Source: Enterobacterales bacterium
GTDB lineage: Bacteria > Pseudomonadota > Gammaproteobacteria > Enterobacterales > Succinivibrionaceae
Reading direction: 5' to 3'
Assembly (NCBI GenBank): GCA_900768635.1
Contig: CAAGDP010000177.1
Coordinates: 1-16,381 of the forward strand
Length of the DNA: 16,381 bases
The notes under the pieces were generated by a model, which did no database searches, was not told the origin of the DNA, and was given only the letters and a program-made list of their open reading frames with translations. This document shows, in pieces, positions 7,909 to 14,235 of the stretch. The stretch's first letter is position 1. Each line of letters begins with the position of its first letter. The position numbers and the translations under genes are program-made.

Positions 7909-8646
7909 CTATATTCCTGTCAAAAATCTAGATATTGCAACAGACCAAACTGCTTGATCGTGGTATCCCGGAATTTGTTCAAACTGAGAACTAATACCTA
8001 ATTCGTTAAATCTATCCATAATGGATAAATTATTATCAAGACATAAATAATCAGTATCTCCACAATAAACACTAAATCTAGTTTTTATATCAGAAGATAG
8101 AGATTCCATAATAGACTTATCCCCATCTAATAATCCTATATGTCTTGCATTTGGAAGTATGAGTTTATAAAGCATGTTCAAGGAACGATTATTTTTAATT
8201 TTTTTCTGATCACAAAGAGAAAAATCATACACACCAGAAATAAGTGCGGCCTCTGAAAATTTCTCAGGTTGCCTGTCACACCACTTAAGCGACTCAAACG
8301 CACCCATGGAAATCCCTAATAGACAATTATCCTCTCGAGCTAAAGACAGTCCAAAAAGAGAAGTGATAAAAGGCCATAGCTCGTTTTCTAGAAAATCATG
8401 AACTATATCAGGATCCTTAGCTGAAAAATAATTTAAGGATGGAGCAATAATATTTACTTTTTGCAAATCTGCATATTGTCCTATAGACAAATTATCAAAA
8501 AAATATGATCCATCTTTCATTGCACAATGAAGAGCCCAAATATTTTTTACCTTCCGATCTGCAAAAATAGGATATGGCATTGCAATATCAACCCTCACAG
8601 GAAATTGATAGTACAAAGAATCAACTGATAGATTAATTTTAATCAT
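7909..8646 (-). CDS. Alpha/beta-hydrolase of the esterase family
   Basis: This 245-residue protein resembles the putative-esterase family (esterase D/feruloyl-esterase fold). The nucleophile elbow is Gly-Ile-Ser113-Met-Gly. Asp197 or Asp199 in 'CGDTDY' and His229 in 'PGYHDQAVW' complete a likely Ser-Asp-His triad. No signal peptide is seen, so it is probably cytoplasmic. It begins 16 bases after the KAS III copy-3 stop with no clear ribosome site and ends one base before the adenylation gene. In such a pathway a hydrolase could edit misloaded carriers or release a product as an acid, like a type II thioesterase. Deacetylation of a sugar ester is an alternative. Confidence 0.75.
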   Translation of the reverse strand: MIKINLSVDSLYYQFPVRVDIAMPYPIFADRKVKNIWALHCAMKDGSYFFDNLSIGQYADLQKVNIIAPSLNYFSAKDPDIVHDFLENELWPFITSLFGLSLAREDNCLLGISMGAFESLKWCDRQPEKFSEAALISGVYDFSLCDQKKIKNNRSLNMLYKLILPNARHIGLLDGDKSIMESLSSDIKTRFSVYCGDTDYLCLDNNLSIMDRFNELGISSQFEQIPGYHDQAVWSVAISRFLTGI

Positions 8647-8662
8647 AGTTTAATATTCAAAT

Positions 8663-9706
8663 TTACATATAAATTGCAGGAAAAATTTTTGTAGAGGTTA
8701 AATCAACAAGAGCAGTAACACATGACAAACCCACACCAACTCCACAAAGAGCCGTTTTTCTAGATTTAAAGACATCAGGTAGATTTGAAAGGTTTTCTGA
8801 TAATGCTAAGGGGATTGTTGCAGAAGATGTATTTCCTGTATTACCTGCTAAAAAAGGAACAAATTCTACTGGCATTCCTAATACCAATGCCAAAGACTGC
8901 AACAAATTTTTATTTGACTGATGAACAAGAAAATAGGACAAATCAGACAGTTGTAAATTATTCTTAGAAAGAAGCTTGTATAGTTCTTCAGGAACAACCT
9001 CAAGAGCATATTCCGCAAATGCAACCCCGTCGGTTTCCATTCCCGATGGACAATCATTGTTTTTTGAATATCGATAAAATCTGCATCCACTACTATCGTT
9101 CTTGATAACTGAATGTTTTTCTCCATTTGTTCTGATAGAAAAAGAAGAAAGAACTTTCTCTTCGGAATAAGATAATAAAGTAACGCAAGCACCGTCGCCT
9201 AATGTTAAGCGAGAAATGTTATCATCAGATGATATAGGAATATCTTCATGGAATGTCAGATCTCCAGTACATAGTAAAACATTTCGACAAATTTTTAATT
9301 CTATCAAGGTAGAGGCATAAAACAAACCATAAACCCACCCAGAACAACCTTGAGTAAGATCCATCATTAACACATCATTACGCAGTGACAATCGTTCCTG
9401 CATTCCATAAGATGTGGCCGGAACCAAAAAATCTGGGCTTTGAGTCACTACAATCAATGCATCAATTTCTAACGGATCCATCCCTGCAGATTGAAGTAAG
9501 TATTGACCTCCGGTTACACACATATCGGATACAGTCAAAGGTTTCTCAACAACCCTTATGGACTTGAACCCCATGTGTTTAATAAAACGATGAACCTTTT
9601 TGATATTTAAATTATGTTGCAAAGCAAAAGCTTCTACATCTAGAGACTTTTTTCCGGAGATCCCGACAGAAGAGTGGATTCTGACATGCTCAAAATTTTG
9701 CAACAT
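8663..9706 (-). CDS. 3-oxoacyl-ACP synthase III-like enzyme (KAS III, copy 3)
   Basis: This 347-residue protein carries the KAS III triad Cys121 (TQGCSGW), His262 (VHQSNK) and Asn292 (GNTSSATIP), plus the 'LGDGACVTLL' segment that matches FabH GDGAGA. The C-terminus has the glycine loop 'CGVGVGLS'. As in the other two copies, the CoA-contact Trp and Arg of FabH are absent (Arg40 and His44 by eye). ATG has a perfect AAGGAG six bases upstream, overlapping the stop of the ACP gene before it. This is the first condensing enzyme in transcription order and sits next to the hydrolase and adenylation genes. Its GDGAG motif makes it the most FabH-like of the three. The primer is unknown. Confidence 0.87.
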   Translation of the reverse strand: MLQNFEHVRIHSSVGISGKKSLDVEAFALQHNLNIKKVHRFIKHMGFKSIRVVEKPLTVSDMCVTGGQYLLQSAGMDPLEIDALIVVTQSPDFLVPATSYGMQERLSLRNDVLMMDLTQGCSGWVYGLFYASTLIELKICRNVLLCTGDLTFHEDIPISSDDNISRLTLGDGACVTLLSYSEEKVLSSFSIRTNGEKHSVIKNDSSGCRFYRYSKNNDCPSGMETDGVAFAEYALEVVPEELYKLLSKNNLQLSDLSYFLVHQSNKNLLQSLALVLGMPVEFVPFLAGNTGNTSSATIPLALSENLSNLPDVFKSRKTALCGVGVGLSCVTALVDLTSTKIFPAIYM

Positions 9707-9717
9707 AATTCACTCCT

Positions 9718-9945
9718 TTACTTACAACTTTTATGGATGAGCGCGATTAAATCACTAACTGTCTTACAGGAAATGAAATCGACAATCGTACCTTTAAAAC
9801 CTCGACTTTTCATATAAACAAATATATTTGTCAAAGAAAGAGAATCAAAAAAAACACTATCCGAAATCAAAGTTGTCTCATTAAGTTCATTATCATAATC
9901 ATCGACAAGTTCTCGTATAACTTTAAGAATTTCATCACGTTCCAC
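9718..9945 (-). CDS. Acyl carrier protein (copy 3)
   Basis: This carrier protein has 75 residues from the GTG chosen here. The phosphopantetheine serine is Ser35 in 'VFFDSLSLTN'. A longer reading from a GTG at 9978 adds 11 residues. The internal GTG at 9945 is preferred because it follows AAGGAG at a six-base spacing and gives a typical carrier length. The gene follows the PseH-like gene by 36 bases and overlaps the ribosome site of the KAS III gene after it. Together with that KAS III it forms the first of three ACP-KAS III pairs in the operon. Confidence 0.85.
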   Translation of the reverse strand: MERDEILKVIRELVDDYDNELNETTLISDSVFFDSLSLTNIFVYMKSRGFKGTIVDFISCKTVSDLIALIHKSCK

Positions 9946-9981
9946 AATAATCTCCTTCAAATTTTCAAATTTGGTCACACT

Positions 9982-10545
9982 TTACAAATCAAATTTTAAA
10001 TCAAAATATTTTTGTGTAATTTCAAAAACAGATTCAAAAGCTTGGATTAGTTCTTTTTCTGAAGATGGCTCCGATGGGTTTTTAAGATAATAAAACTCGT
10101 CATCTTCCCTATATATCGTACAACCCATTTTCATAGTGTTAAAAATAAGAGCCTGAGTATTTTCTTTTCTCACTCTGATTGTTGGAAAAAATAGTTTAAA
10201 TTTTATTCTGATAAAAACAGACGCATACAATATACTTGTTCTAAGTTTTAGATCACATTCATCAAAAAAATAACAACCAGGCTCATAGGTATGTTTTTCA
10301 ATATCTATATTCTGATAATCCAAAACGCCACATTTTATCCCATCTACCAATATCAGAAAATATAACTTGGATTCATCTGAGGATAATGCACGACAAAATT
10401 GCAAATGCTCTTCTTTAGTTATGATTTGCTGGTTGGTCATAGCAGAACGTATCTTAGGAGAGTTTCTCTGAGATAATATATACAAAAGATCATCTTCACA
10501 AAGTTTTGTAAAATTTACAAATATAATTTCTCTTTTACGACTCAT
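9982..10545 (-). CDS. PseH-like GNAT N-acyltransferase, first gene of the cluster
   Basis: This 187-residue protein closely resembles PseH, the enzyme that acetylates the 4-amino group of a UDP-sugar in pseudaminic acid synthesis. Shared marks are 'SQRNSPKIRSAMTN' (25-38), 'EEHLQFCRAL' (45-54), 'SKLYFLI' (59-65), 'GVLDYQNI' (73-80) and the end 'MGCTIYREDDEFYYLK' (140-155). Unlike PseH, the region that should hold the acetyl-CoA loop (Q/RxxGxG, about residues 95-108) has no glycine. So it may use an unusual donor such as acyl-ACP, or be impaired. Being first in an operon rich in acyl carriers fits N-acylation of an amino sugar with a longer acyl group. The start is ATG with no strong ribosome site near it. 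Confidence 0.75.
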   Translation of the reverse strand: MSRKREIIFVNFTKLCEDDLLYILSQRNSPKIRSAMTNQQIITKEEHLQFCRALSSDESKLYFLILVDGIKCGVLDYQNIDIEKHTYEPGCYFFDECDLKLRTSILYASVFIRIKFKLFFPTIRVRKENTQALIFNTMKMGCTIYREDDEFYYLKNPSEPSSEKELIQAFESVFEITQKYFDLKFDL

Positions 10546-10866
10546 AATAATAGAAACTAAATCCCTTTATTGTTAATAACAGAATCAAATCTTGTATCCT
10601 GAAATAAACCTCTTCGTACCTAGTTATGAATAAAAAGCAGAACTAGTTCAGAGGATTTGTTCAGCTGACATTCATCCATATACCATCTAGCTTAAGAAGC
10701 GATATCAATCAATCCATTCTTTCATCGCACAGTGTGATGCCTGATAACATCGACTATTAAGAAAAAAAGTACTCATCATCTAGATATCCACATACTGCCC
10801 ATCTTATGATTTACATCATTCTATTTATACCTTTACCTTAACACAGCTGATACAGTAACGCTCAAG
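10546..10866 (-). promoter_or_regulatory. Intergenic region expected to hold the promoter of the acyl gene cluster
   Basis: About 320 bases separate the formyltransferase terminator from the first cluster gene, and no gene is visible here. Because the terminator insulates the cluster, its promoter should lie in this stretch. On the minus strand TTGATA (10708-10703) could be a -35 element, but no good -10 follows at normal spacing. It overlaps TTGATTGATATCGC (10712-10699), an 8-of-10 match to the FNR site TTGAT-N4-ATCAA, which is weak evidence. I see no JUMPstart or ops element. Confidence 0.3.
10723..10739. repeat. Short inverted repeat upstream of the cluster, possible operator
   Basis: CATCGCAC and GTGTGATG flank one central base. 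Seven Watson-Crick pairs and one G-T wobble form. No T-tract follows on either strand, so it is not a terminator. Its place in the presumed promoter region suggests a regulator site, but no known consensus fits. Confidence 0.3.
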
Positions 10867-10887
10867 AAAAAAATGCTCCTAGGAGCA
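10867..10887 (-). terminator. Rho-independent terminator after the formyltransferase gene
   Basis: On the minus strand the 14-base palindrome TGCTCCTAGGAGCA (stem TGCTC/GAGCA, loop CTAG) is followed directly by seven T. It lies about 70 bases after the formyltransferase stop. It separates that gene from the 13-gene cluster and implies a second promoter downstream. Confidence 0.75.
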
Positions 10888-10957
10888 ATTCATCCAATAC
10901 GGCTAACTTATGCGGGATACACATAAATGACAATCTTTTTAGAATCAACATTTTTTA

Positions 10958-11758
10958 TCAAGAACTAGTTTTTTTCTTTTTTATCCAAATATTATTGCCA
11001 TCGATACGATAATCTTCTATCTGATAATCACCATCGACATCATGAACAATCGGTAAAGGAAACTGTCGGATACCACCCCAATCCAAGCTCCTTAAAAAAG
11101 AACTTTTTTTCTCAAAACACCACTCATCTTCATATACTCCATTATTAGGAATATCTTTTGCTCTATGAATTGATTCCTTATTGGACAAACTCTTACTCGG
11201 AATGAAGTTCCATGTAAGAATGGAATCTAAGCATTCATCAAAAGCTACTATTCCTAATTGCATTAGTTTTTTTACTAAAGAGATAGCGGTTTCATCTTCA
11301 GAAATAATTACACTTTTTTGAACAATAATTTCTCCGGAATCAATTTGCTCATTTACCACATGCCAAGTTATTCCTGAAACCTTATCCTGCTCATATATTG
11401 ACCACGTAGGAGCATTCATTCCCTTATGATGTGGTAACAGTGCATTGTGAAAATTGATAATTTTTAAGTTCGAGTTTTCTAAAACAGCTTTAGGAAACAA
11501 ATAGGTATTGTTTGCACTTATTACCAATGTTGATTTATCAATATTCTTGAAAAAATCGTCAGTTTCACGATTCGAAAGGAAAATCTTTGTTTCCAAACCA
11601 AAACGATGAGCATAATTCTCAATAAAGGCAAAGCATAGAGCGTTACATTTATCTTTACATATCACAACTAATGGCGAAATTTCCCTTTTCCTCAATGACT
11701 GAAGTACTGAGATGGCAATAGTTCCACTTCCCAATAAAATAATTTGCAAAAATTTCAT
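10958..11758 (-). CDS. Formyltransferase (10-formyl-THF dependent), probably of an amine or amino sugar
   Basis: This 266-residue protein is of the methionyl-tRNA formyltransferase/GART superfamily. The catalytic Asn102, His104 and Asp140 are all present ('INFHNALLPHHKG' and 'EQIDSGEI'), with the same spacing as Asn106, His108 and Asp144 of E. coli Fmt. It is shorter than Fmt (about 315), and its end does not resemble the tRNA-binding C-terminal domain, so it is unlikely to be fmt itself. Relatives formylate amino sugars (4-amino or 3-amino dideoxy sugars) or aminoacyl carriers at peptide initiation. It is transcribed toward the acyl cluster but ends in its own terminator. AT-rich composition like the cluster suggests that both arrived together. 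No strong ribosome site precedes the ATG. Confidence 0.8.
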   Translation of the reverse strand: MKFLQIILLGSGTIAISVLQSLRKREISPLVVICKDKCNALCFAFIENYAHRFGLETKIFLSNRETDDFFKNIDKSTLVISANNTYLFPKAVLENSNLKIINFHNALLPHHKGMNAPTWSIYEQDKVSGITWHVVNEQIDSGEIIVQKSVIISEDETAISLVKKLMQLGIVAFDECLDSILTWNFIPSKSLSNKESIHRAKDIPNNGVYEDEWCFEKKSSFLRSLDWGGIRQFPLPIVHDVDGDYQIEDYRIDGNNIWIKKKKTSS

Positions 11759-12440
11759 AGTTTCAAGAATAGAAAAATCAGTATATAAGAATTTACTTCA
11801 AAAATTAGTCACTTTGGTTGCTAGCAAAATCTTCTGTCATCTTCGCTTTTTACTGTTGCACTTTTCAATCTATTAGATCAAATAACACTAGGAGCAAGTA
11901 CACCTCTCACCAAGGTACAACACCAGTTTAGTCAAAGTTGGCTATCCATTGTATCTGTTACAATATCACGACTGCTATTGTTCAAACAGAATATTGCCCT
12001 CTTCTTTAATTTTTAACCTATCTAAATTCTTTAGCTATATCATTCTTTTGTCAAACAACCATTCTGGACAGTTTTTTCAATGTCTGTAAATAAGTATGAA
12101 ACAACAAATTTACAGGTAAAATCCTCAAGGAATCATACATATAGAACCTACTGTTGATTGTGATTATAAAAGATGATGCTAATAATTCAGAAAGAATAAT
12201 GCTCATTCATATAAAAAAAGAACTGTGCCACATCTCAATCAGATAGTCTAGCAAATAATTCCTCAACCTGTAAGCCTGTCATTCACATCTGAAAATACCG
12301 GCTAAATCCACATTAGTGAATAAAAAACATAGCTCAATCCGAGCGTATTTTGTACAATTCTTATGTTGTATATTGTATGTTGTTATCAATTATCACAAGG
12401 AGAAATGCGTTTCAATTCTCCCGTTTGGAGCGTTTAGTAT
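11759..12440. other. 682-base divergent intergenic region without a clear gene
   Basis: This AT-rich spacer lies between the formyltransferase (minus) and sstT (plus). On the minus side TATATA/TATACT near 11782-11789 is a possible -10 for the formyltransferase without a convincing -35. Two short dyads are seen: TTGCTAGCAA (11818-11827) and ATTGTA-N5-TACAAT (11948-11964). One plus frame stays open for 63 codons (11825-12016) but has no start codon, ribosome site or recognisable product. Just upstream of sstT, TTGTAC (12350-12355) and TATTGT (12371-12376) might be promoter elements with short spacing. The change from AT-rich to GC-richer sequence happens near the right end. Confidence 0.4.
12405..12437 (+). 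CDS. Possible 10-codon upstream ORF in the sstT leader
   Basis: ATG-CGT-TTC...GTT-TAG encodes MRFNSPVWSV. It lies in the same frame as sstT and ends one codon before the sstT ATG. A consensus AAGGAG is upstream, but only two bases from this ATG, which is too tight for efficient use. It contains no run of Ser or Thr codons, so classic attenuation is not indicated. It may be chance. Confidence 0.2.
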   Translation: MRFNSPVWSV

Positions 12441-13658
12441 ATGAAATTTTTTAAAAGTTTGGTTTTCCAGATTCTTCTGGGTCTAATCCTGGGTATTCTG
12501 ACAGGATATTTTTTCAAGGACTTTTCCCTCAACATCAAATTTCTTGGAGATTGGTTCATTAAAGCTTTAAAAGCTATTGCACCTATCCTAGTGTTTATTA
12601 TGATCCTTTCAGCCATTATCCGCTTTAAGTCAGAGGATAAGAAAAGTTTTAGTTCAATAATCGGGCTGTATATAGTCTCCACTCTGGCGGCATCCTTTAC
12701 CGCTGTATTTTTCAGTCAGCTTTTCCCGGCAGAGCTTACCCTGACCACTGACGGAGTTGCCAACTTGGAAAATGCCGGAGCCCAGTCTGTCTGGCAGGTG
12801 CTGGGCAACGTGATATCCGGCATCATTACTGATCCGGTAACCGCTGTAATTAATGCCAACTTCCTGTCTCTGGTATTCTGGGCGGTAAGTATCGGTCTTG
12901 CGTTGCGACAGGCCAGCAGTGCTACTAAGGAAGTTATCAGCAATCTCTCCCACGCATTCACATCCATCGTCAAATATATAATAAGACTGGCTCCTCTTGG
13001 TGTATTCGGTCTCATAGCCTACACTGTTGCCAATACCGGATTTAAGGTTTTAGCTGATTATACACAAATCATTCTGCTCCTTCTGGGATCTATGGCTTTT
13101 ATCGCCTTTATTGTAAATCCTTTACTGGTATTTATTATGGCCCGGAAAAACCCTTATCCACTGATATTCAAAGTTCTAGTGCGAAGCGGTATCCCAGCAT
13201 TTATGACCAGATCATCAGCTGCCAATGTACCGGTAAATCTGGAGCTCTGCGAACAGTTACAGCTTCCTAAATCCACCTATTCAGTATCTATACCCATGGG
13301 TGCTACTGTAAATATGGCCGGTGCAGCCATTACCATCACAGTTATGACTCTAGCTGCAGTTCATACTCTGAATATTCAGGCTGACATCTACACCATGCTG
13401 TTACTTTCCGTTATTTCTGCAGTATGTGCCTGTGGTGCATCAGGAATTGCAGGAGGCTCGCTGATGCTTATTCCGCTTTCTTGCTCCCTGTTTGGAATTC
13501 AGCCGGATATTTCTATGCAGGTTATTGCCGCCACTATGATTATTGGCGTGATTCAGGACTCTGCTGAAACAGCGCTGAACAGTTCATCAGATGTGATCCT
13601 GACAGCTGCAGCCAGTATGCGTCAGGAGCGGCTCTCCGGTAAGCAGACTACTTCATAA
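12441..13658 (+). CDS. sstT: Serine/threonine:Na+ symporter SstT
   Basis: This 405-residue inner-membrane protein of the dicarboxylate/amino acid:cation symporter family is near the length of E. coli SstT (414). It imports serine and threonine with sodium. Matching features are the N-terminal 'FQILLGLILGIL' helix, 'KALKAIAPILVFIMILSAI' (41-59), 'TRSSAANVPVNLELCE' (256-271), 'SIPMGATVNMAGAAIT' (283-298) and 'QDSAETALNSSSDVILTAA' (372-390), with hydrophobic segments throughout. GGAG lies ten bases before the ATG. A TAG two codons upstream excludes a longer start in frame. It is monocistronic, ending in a strong terminator. Base composition is clearly richer in G+C than the acyl cluster to its left, so it belongs to the resident chromosome. 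Confidence 0.93.
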   Translation: MKFFKSLVFQILLGLILGILTGYFFKDFSLNIKFLGDWFIKALKAIAPILVFIMILSAIIRFKSEDKKSFSSIIGLYIVSTLAASFTAVFFSQLFPAELTLTTDGVANLENAGAQSVWQVLGNVISGIITDPVTAVINANFLSLVFWAVSIGLALRQASSATKEVISNLSHAFTSIVKYIIRLAPLGVFGLIAYTVANTGFKVLADYTQIILLLLGSMAFIAFIVNPLLVFIMARKNPYPLIFKVLVRSGIPAFMTRSSAANVPVNLELCEQLQLPKSTYSVSIPMGATVNMAGAAITITVMTLAAVHTLNIQADIYTMLLLSVISAVCACGASGIAGGSLMLIPLSCSLFGIQPDISMQVIAATMIIGVIQDSAETALNSSSDVILTAAASMRQERLSGKQTTS

Positions 13659-13698
13659 CCTGCCTATCATCTGAATTCCTTATTCAGATCTGCTTTCC

Positions 13699-13739
13699 AA
13701 ATCCACCCTTACCTTTCGTACCGGGTGGATTTTGTTTTT
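13699..13739 (+). terminator. Rho-independent terminator of sstT
   Basis: A perfect ten-pair stem AAATCCACCC/GGGTGGATTT (13699-13708 and 13723-13732) with a 14-base loop is followed by TGTTTTT. It begins 40 bases after the sstT stop. No T-tract exists in the other direction. Confidence 0.9.
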
Positions 13740-13757
13740 CTGAAGAATGAAATACCT

Positions 13758-13770
13758 TACTGTAACAGTA
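13758..13770. repeat. Perfect short palindrome TACTGT-A-ACAGTA
   Basis: A six-base inverted repeat around one central base lies between the sstT terminator and the small RNA gene, about 230 bases before the RNA's expected start. The half-sites resemble LexA halves, but the spacing (1 rather than 8) rules out a LexA box. It may be a regulator site or chance. Confidence 0.25.
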
Positions 13771-13963
13771 TGTCTCCCGGGGAAAATAATTCGGTACCCG
13801 CTGATAACCGTTTCATCCTGTAGGATATTTGCCATACCTTTGTAATCCATATCCACCAAAAAATGTAATCTCACTGATTTAATATTTCGGCAACTTATTG
13901 ATTTCATTTAATAGTTTTTCTGACAATCAGTACCAAAAACAGATTCCGATAGTTTTGGGCATA

Positions 13964-13991
13964 TTGTTCTTTCCTTAAATCCATATACAAT
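13964..13991 (+). promoter_or_regulatory. Candidate promoter of the small RNA
   Basis: TTGTTC (13964-13969), a 16-base spacer and TACAAT (13986-13991) form a plausible sigma-70 promoter with a good -10 and a weak -35. Transcription would start near 13998, exactly at the first hairpin. A weak -35 would suit an activator such as GacA/UvrY, but I found no clear TGTAAG-N6-CTTACA box upstream. Confidence 0.45.
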
Positions 13992-13997
13992 AATGAG

Positions 13998-14116
13998 TGT
14001 TGCAAGGATGCAGCTCCGGCATGGATGCCGGGATACTTCAGGATGAAGTTGCAGCGCAGAGCGGAAGAGCGCGGATAATACGTAAAGGACTGTCAGGATG
14101 ACGGTCCTTTTCTTTT
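13998..14116 (+). ncRNA. CsrB/RsmZ-like small RNA that likely sequesters CsrA
   Basis: This RNA of about 119 bases is built of hairpins that present GGA, the CsrA/RsmA binding motif. Hairpin 1 (13999-14014) has a six-pair stem and AGGA loop. Hairpin 2 (14016-14031) is CCGGCA-TGGA-TGCCGG. Hairpin 3 (14035-14049) is ACTTC-AGGAT-GAAGT. Hairpin 4 (14054-14072) is GCGC/GCGC with CGGA in the loop. The terminator hairpin (14084-14110) again shows AGGAT in its loop. Eight GGA motifs occur in all, and the CAGGATG core is the repeat of E. coli CsrB. Size matches RsmY/RsmZ (about 120) rather than CsrB (about 370). By family it would titrate the translational regulator CsrA. The flanking genes are sstT and a membrane protein gene. 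Confidence 0.8.
14084..14116 (+). terminator. Terminator of the small RNA, with AGGAT in its loop
   Basis: An eleven-pair stem (14084-14094 with 14100-14110, one G-T wobble) closes a five-base AGGAT loop, followed by TTCTTTT. The same hairpin can act as terminator and as a CsrA-binding site, as in known Csr/Rsm RNAs. Confidence 0.88.
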
Positions 14117-14134
14117 AGTCAGTATACAAAATGC

Positions 14135-14163
14135 TGAAGCAAATGCATAAGATCCTTTATAAT
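14135..14163 (+). promoter_or_regulatory. Candidate promoter of the membrane protein gene
   Basis: A perfect TATAAT (14158-14163) lies 17 bases after TGAAGC (14135-14140), a poor -35. It is just downstream of the small RNA terminator and about 70 bases before the ATG, leaving a structured leader. Confidence 0.45.
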
Positions 14164-14180
14164 AATCCCGGTTTATAAAA

Positions 14181-14214
14181 TCTTCACCGGATGACAATCC
14201 TGTCAAGGTGAAGA
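14181..14214 (+). promoter_or_regulatory. Long hairpin in the 5' leader of the membrane protein gene
   Basis: TCTTCACC (14181-14188) pairs with GGTGAAGA (14207-14214). Inside, TGACA pairs with TGTCA (14192-14196 and 14201-14205) around an ATCC loop. An internal loop holds GGA on one side and A on the other. The 13-pair structure ends ten bases before the AAGGA ribosome site and has no T-tract, so it is a leader structure rather than a terminator. Confidence 0.6.
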
Positions 14215-14235
14215 GCTGCGCTTAAGGATTAAAAC

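Noticed and set aside
10699..10712. FNR-like site TTGATTGATATCGC on the minus strand
   Set aside because: Only 8 of 10 consensus bases in AT-rich DNA, and no paired -10 element; too likely by chance to list as a feature.
10546..10957. JUMPstart/ops element expected before polysaccharide clusters
   Set aside because: Searched by eye on both strands; the best partial resemblance near 10853-10864 matches only half of the ops core.
11825..12016. 63-codon plus-strand open frame in the large intergenic region
   Set aside because: No start codon or ribosome site, and the translated product matches nothing I know; expected by chance in such sequence.
13680..13907. 75-codon minus-strand open frame after sstT
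   Set aside because: It contains the whole sstT terminator in its coding sequence, has no convincing ribosome site and no recognisable product.
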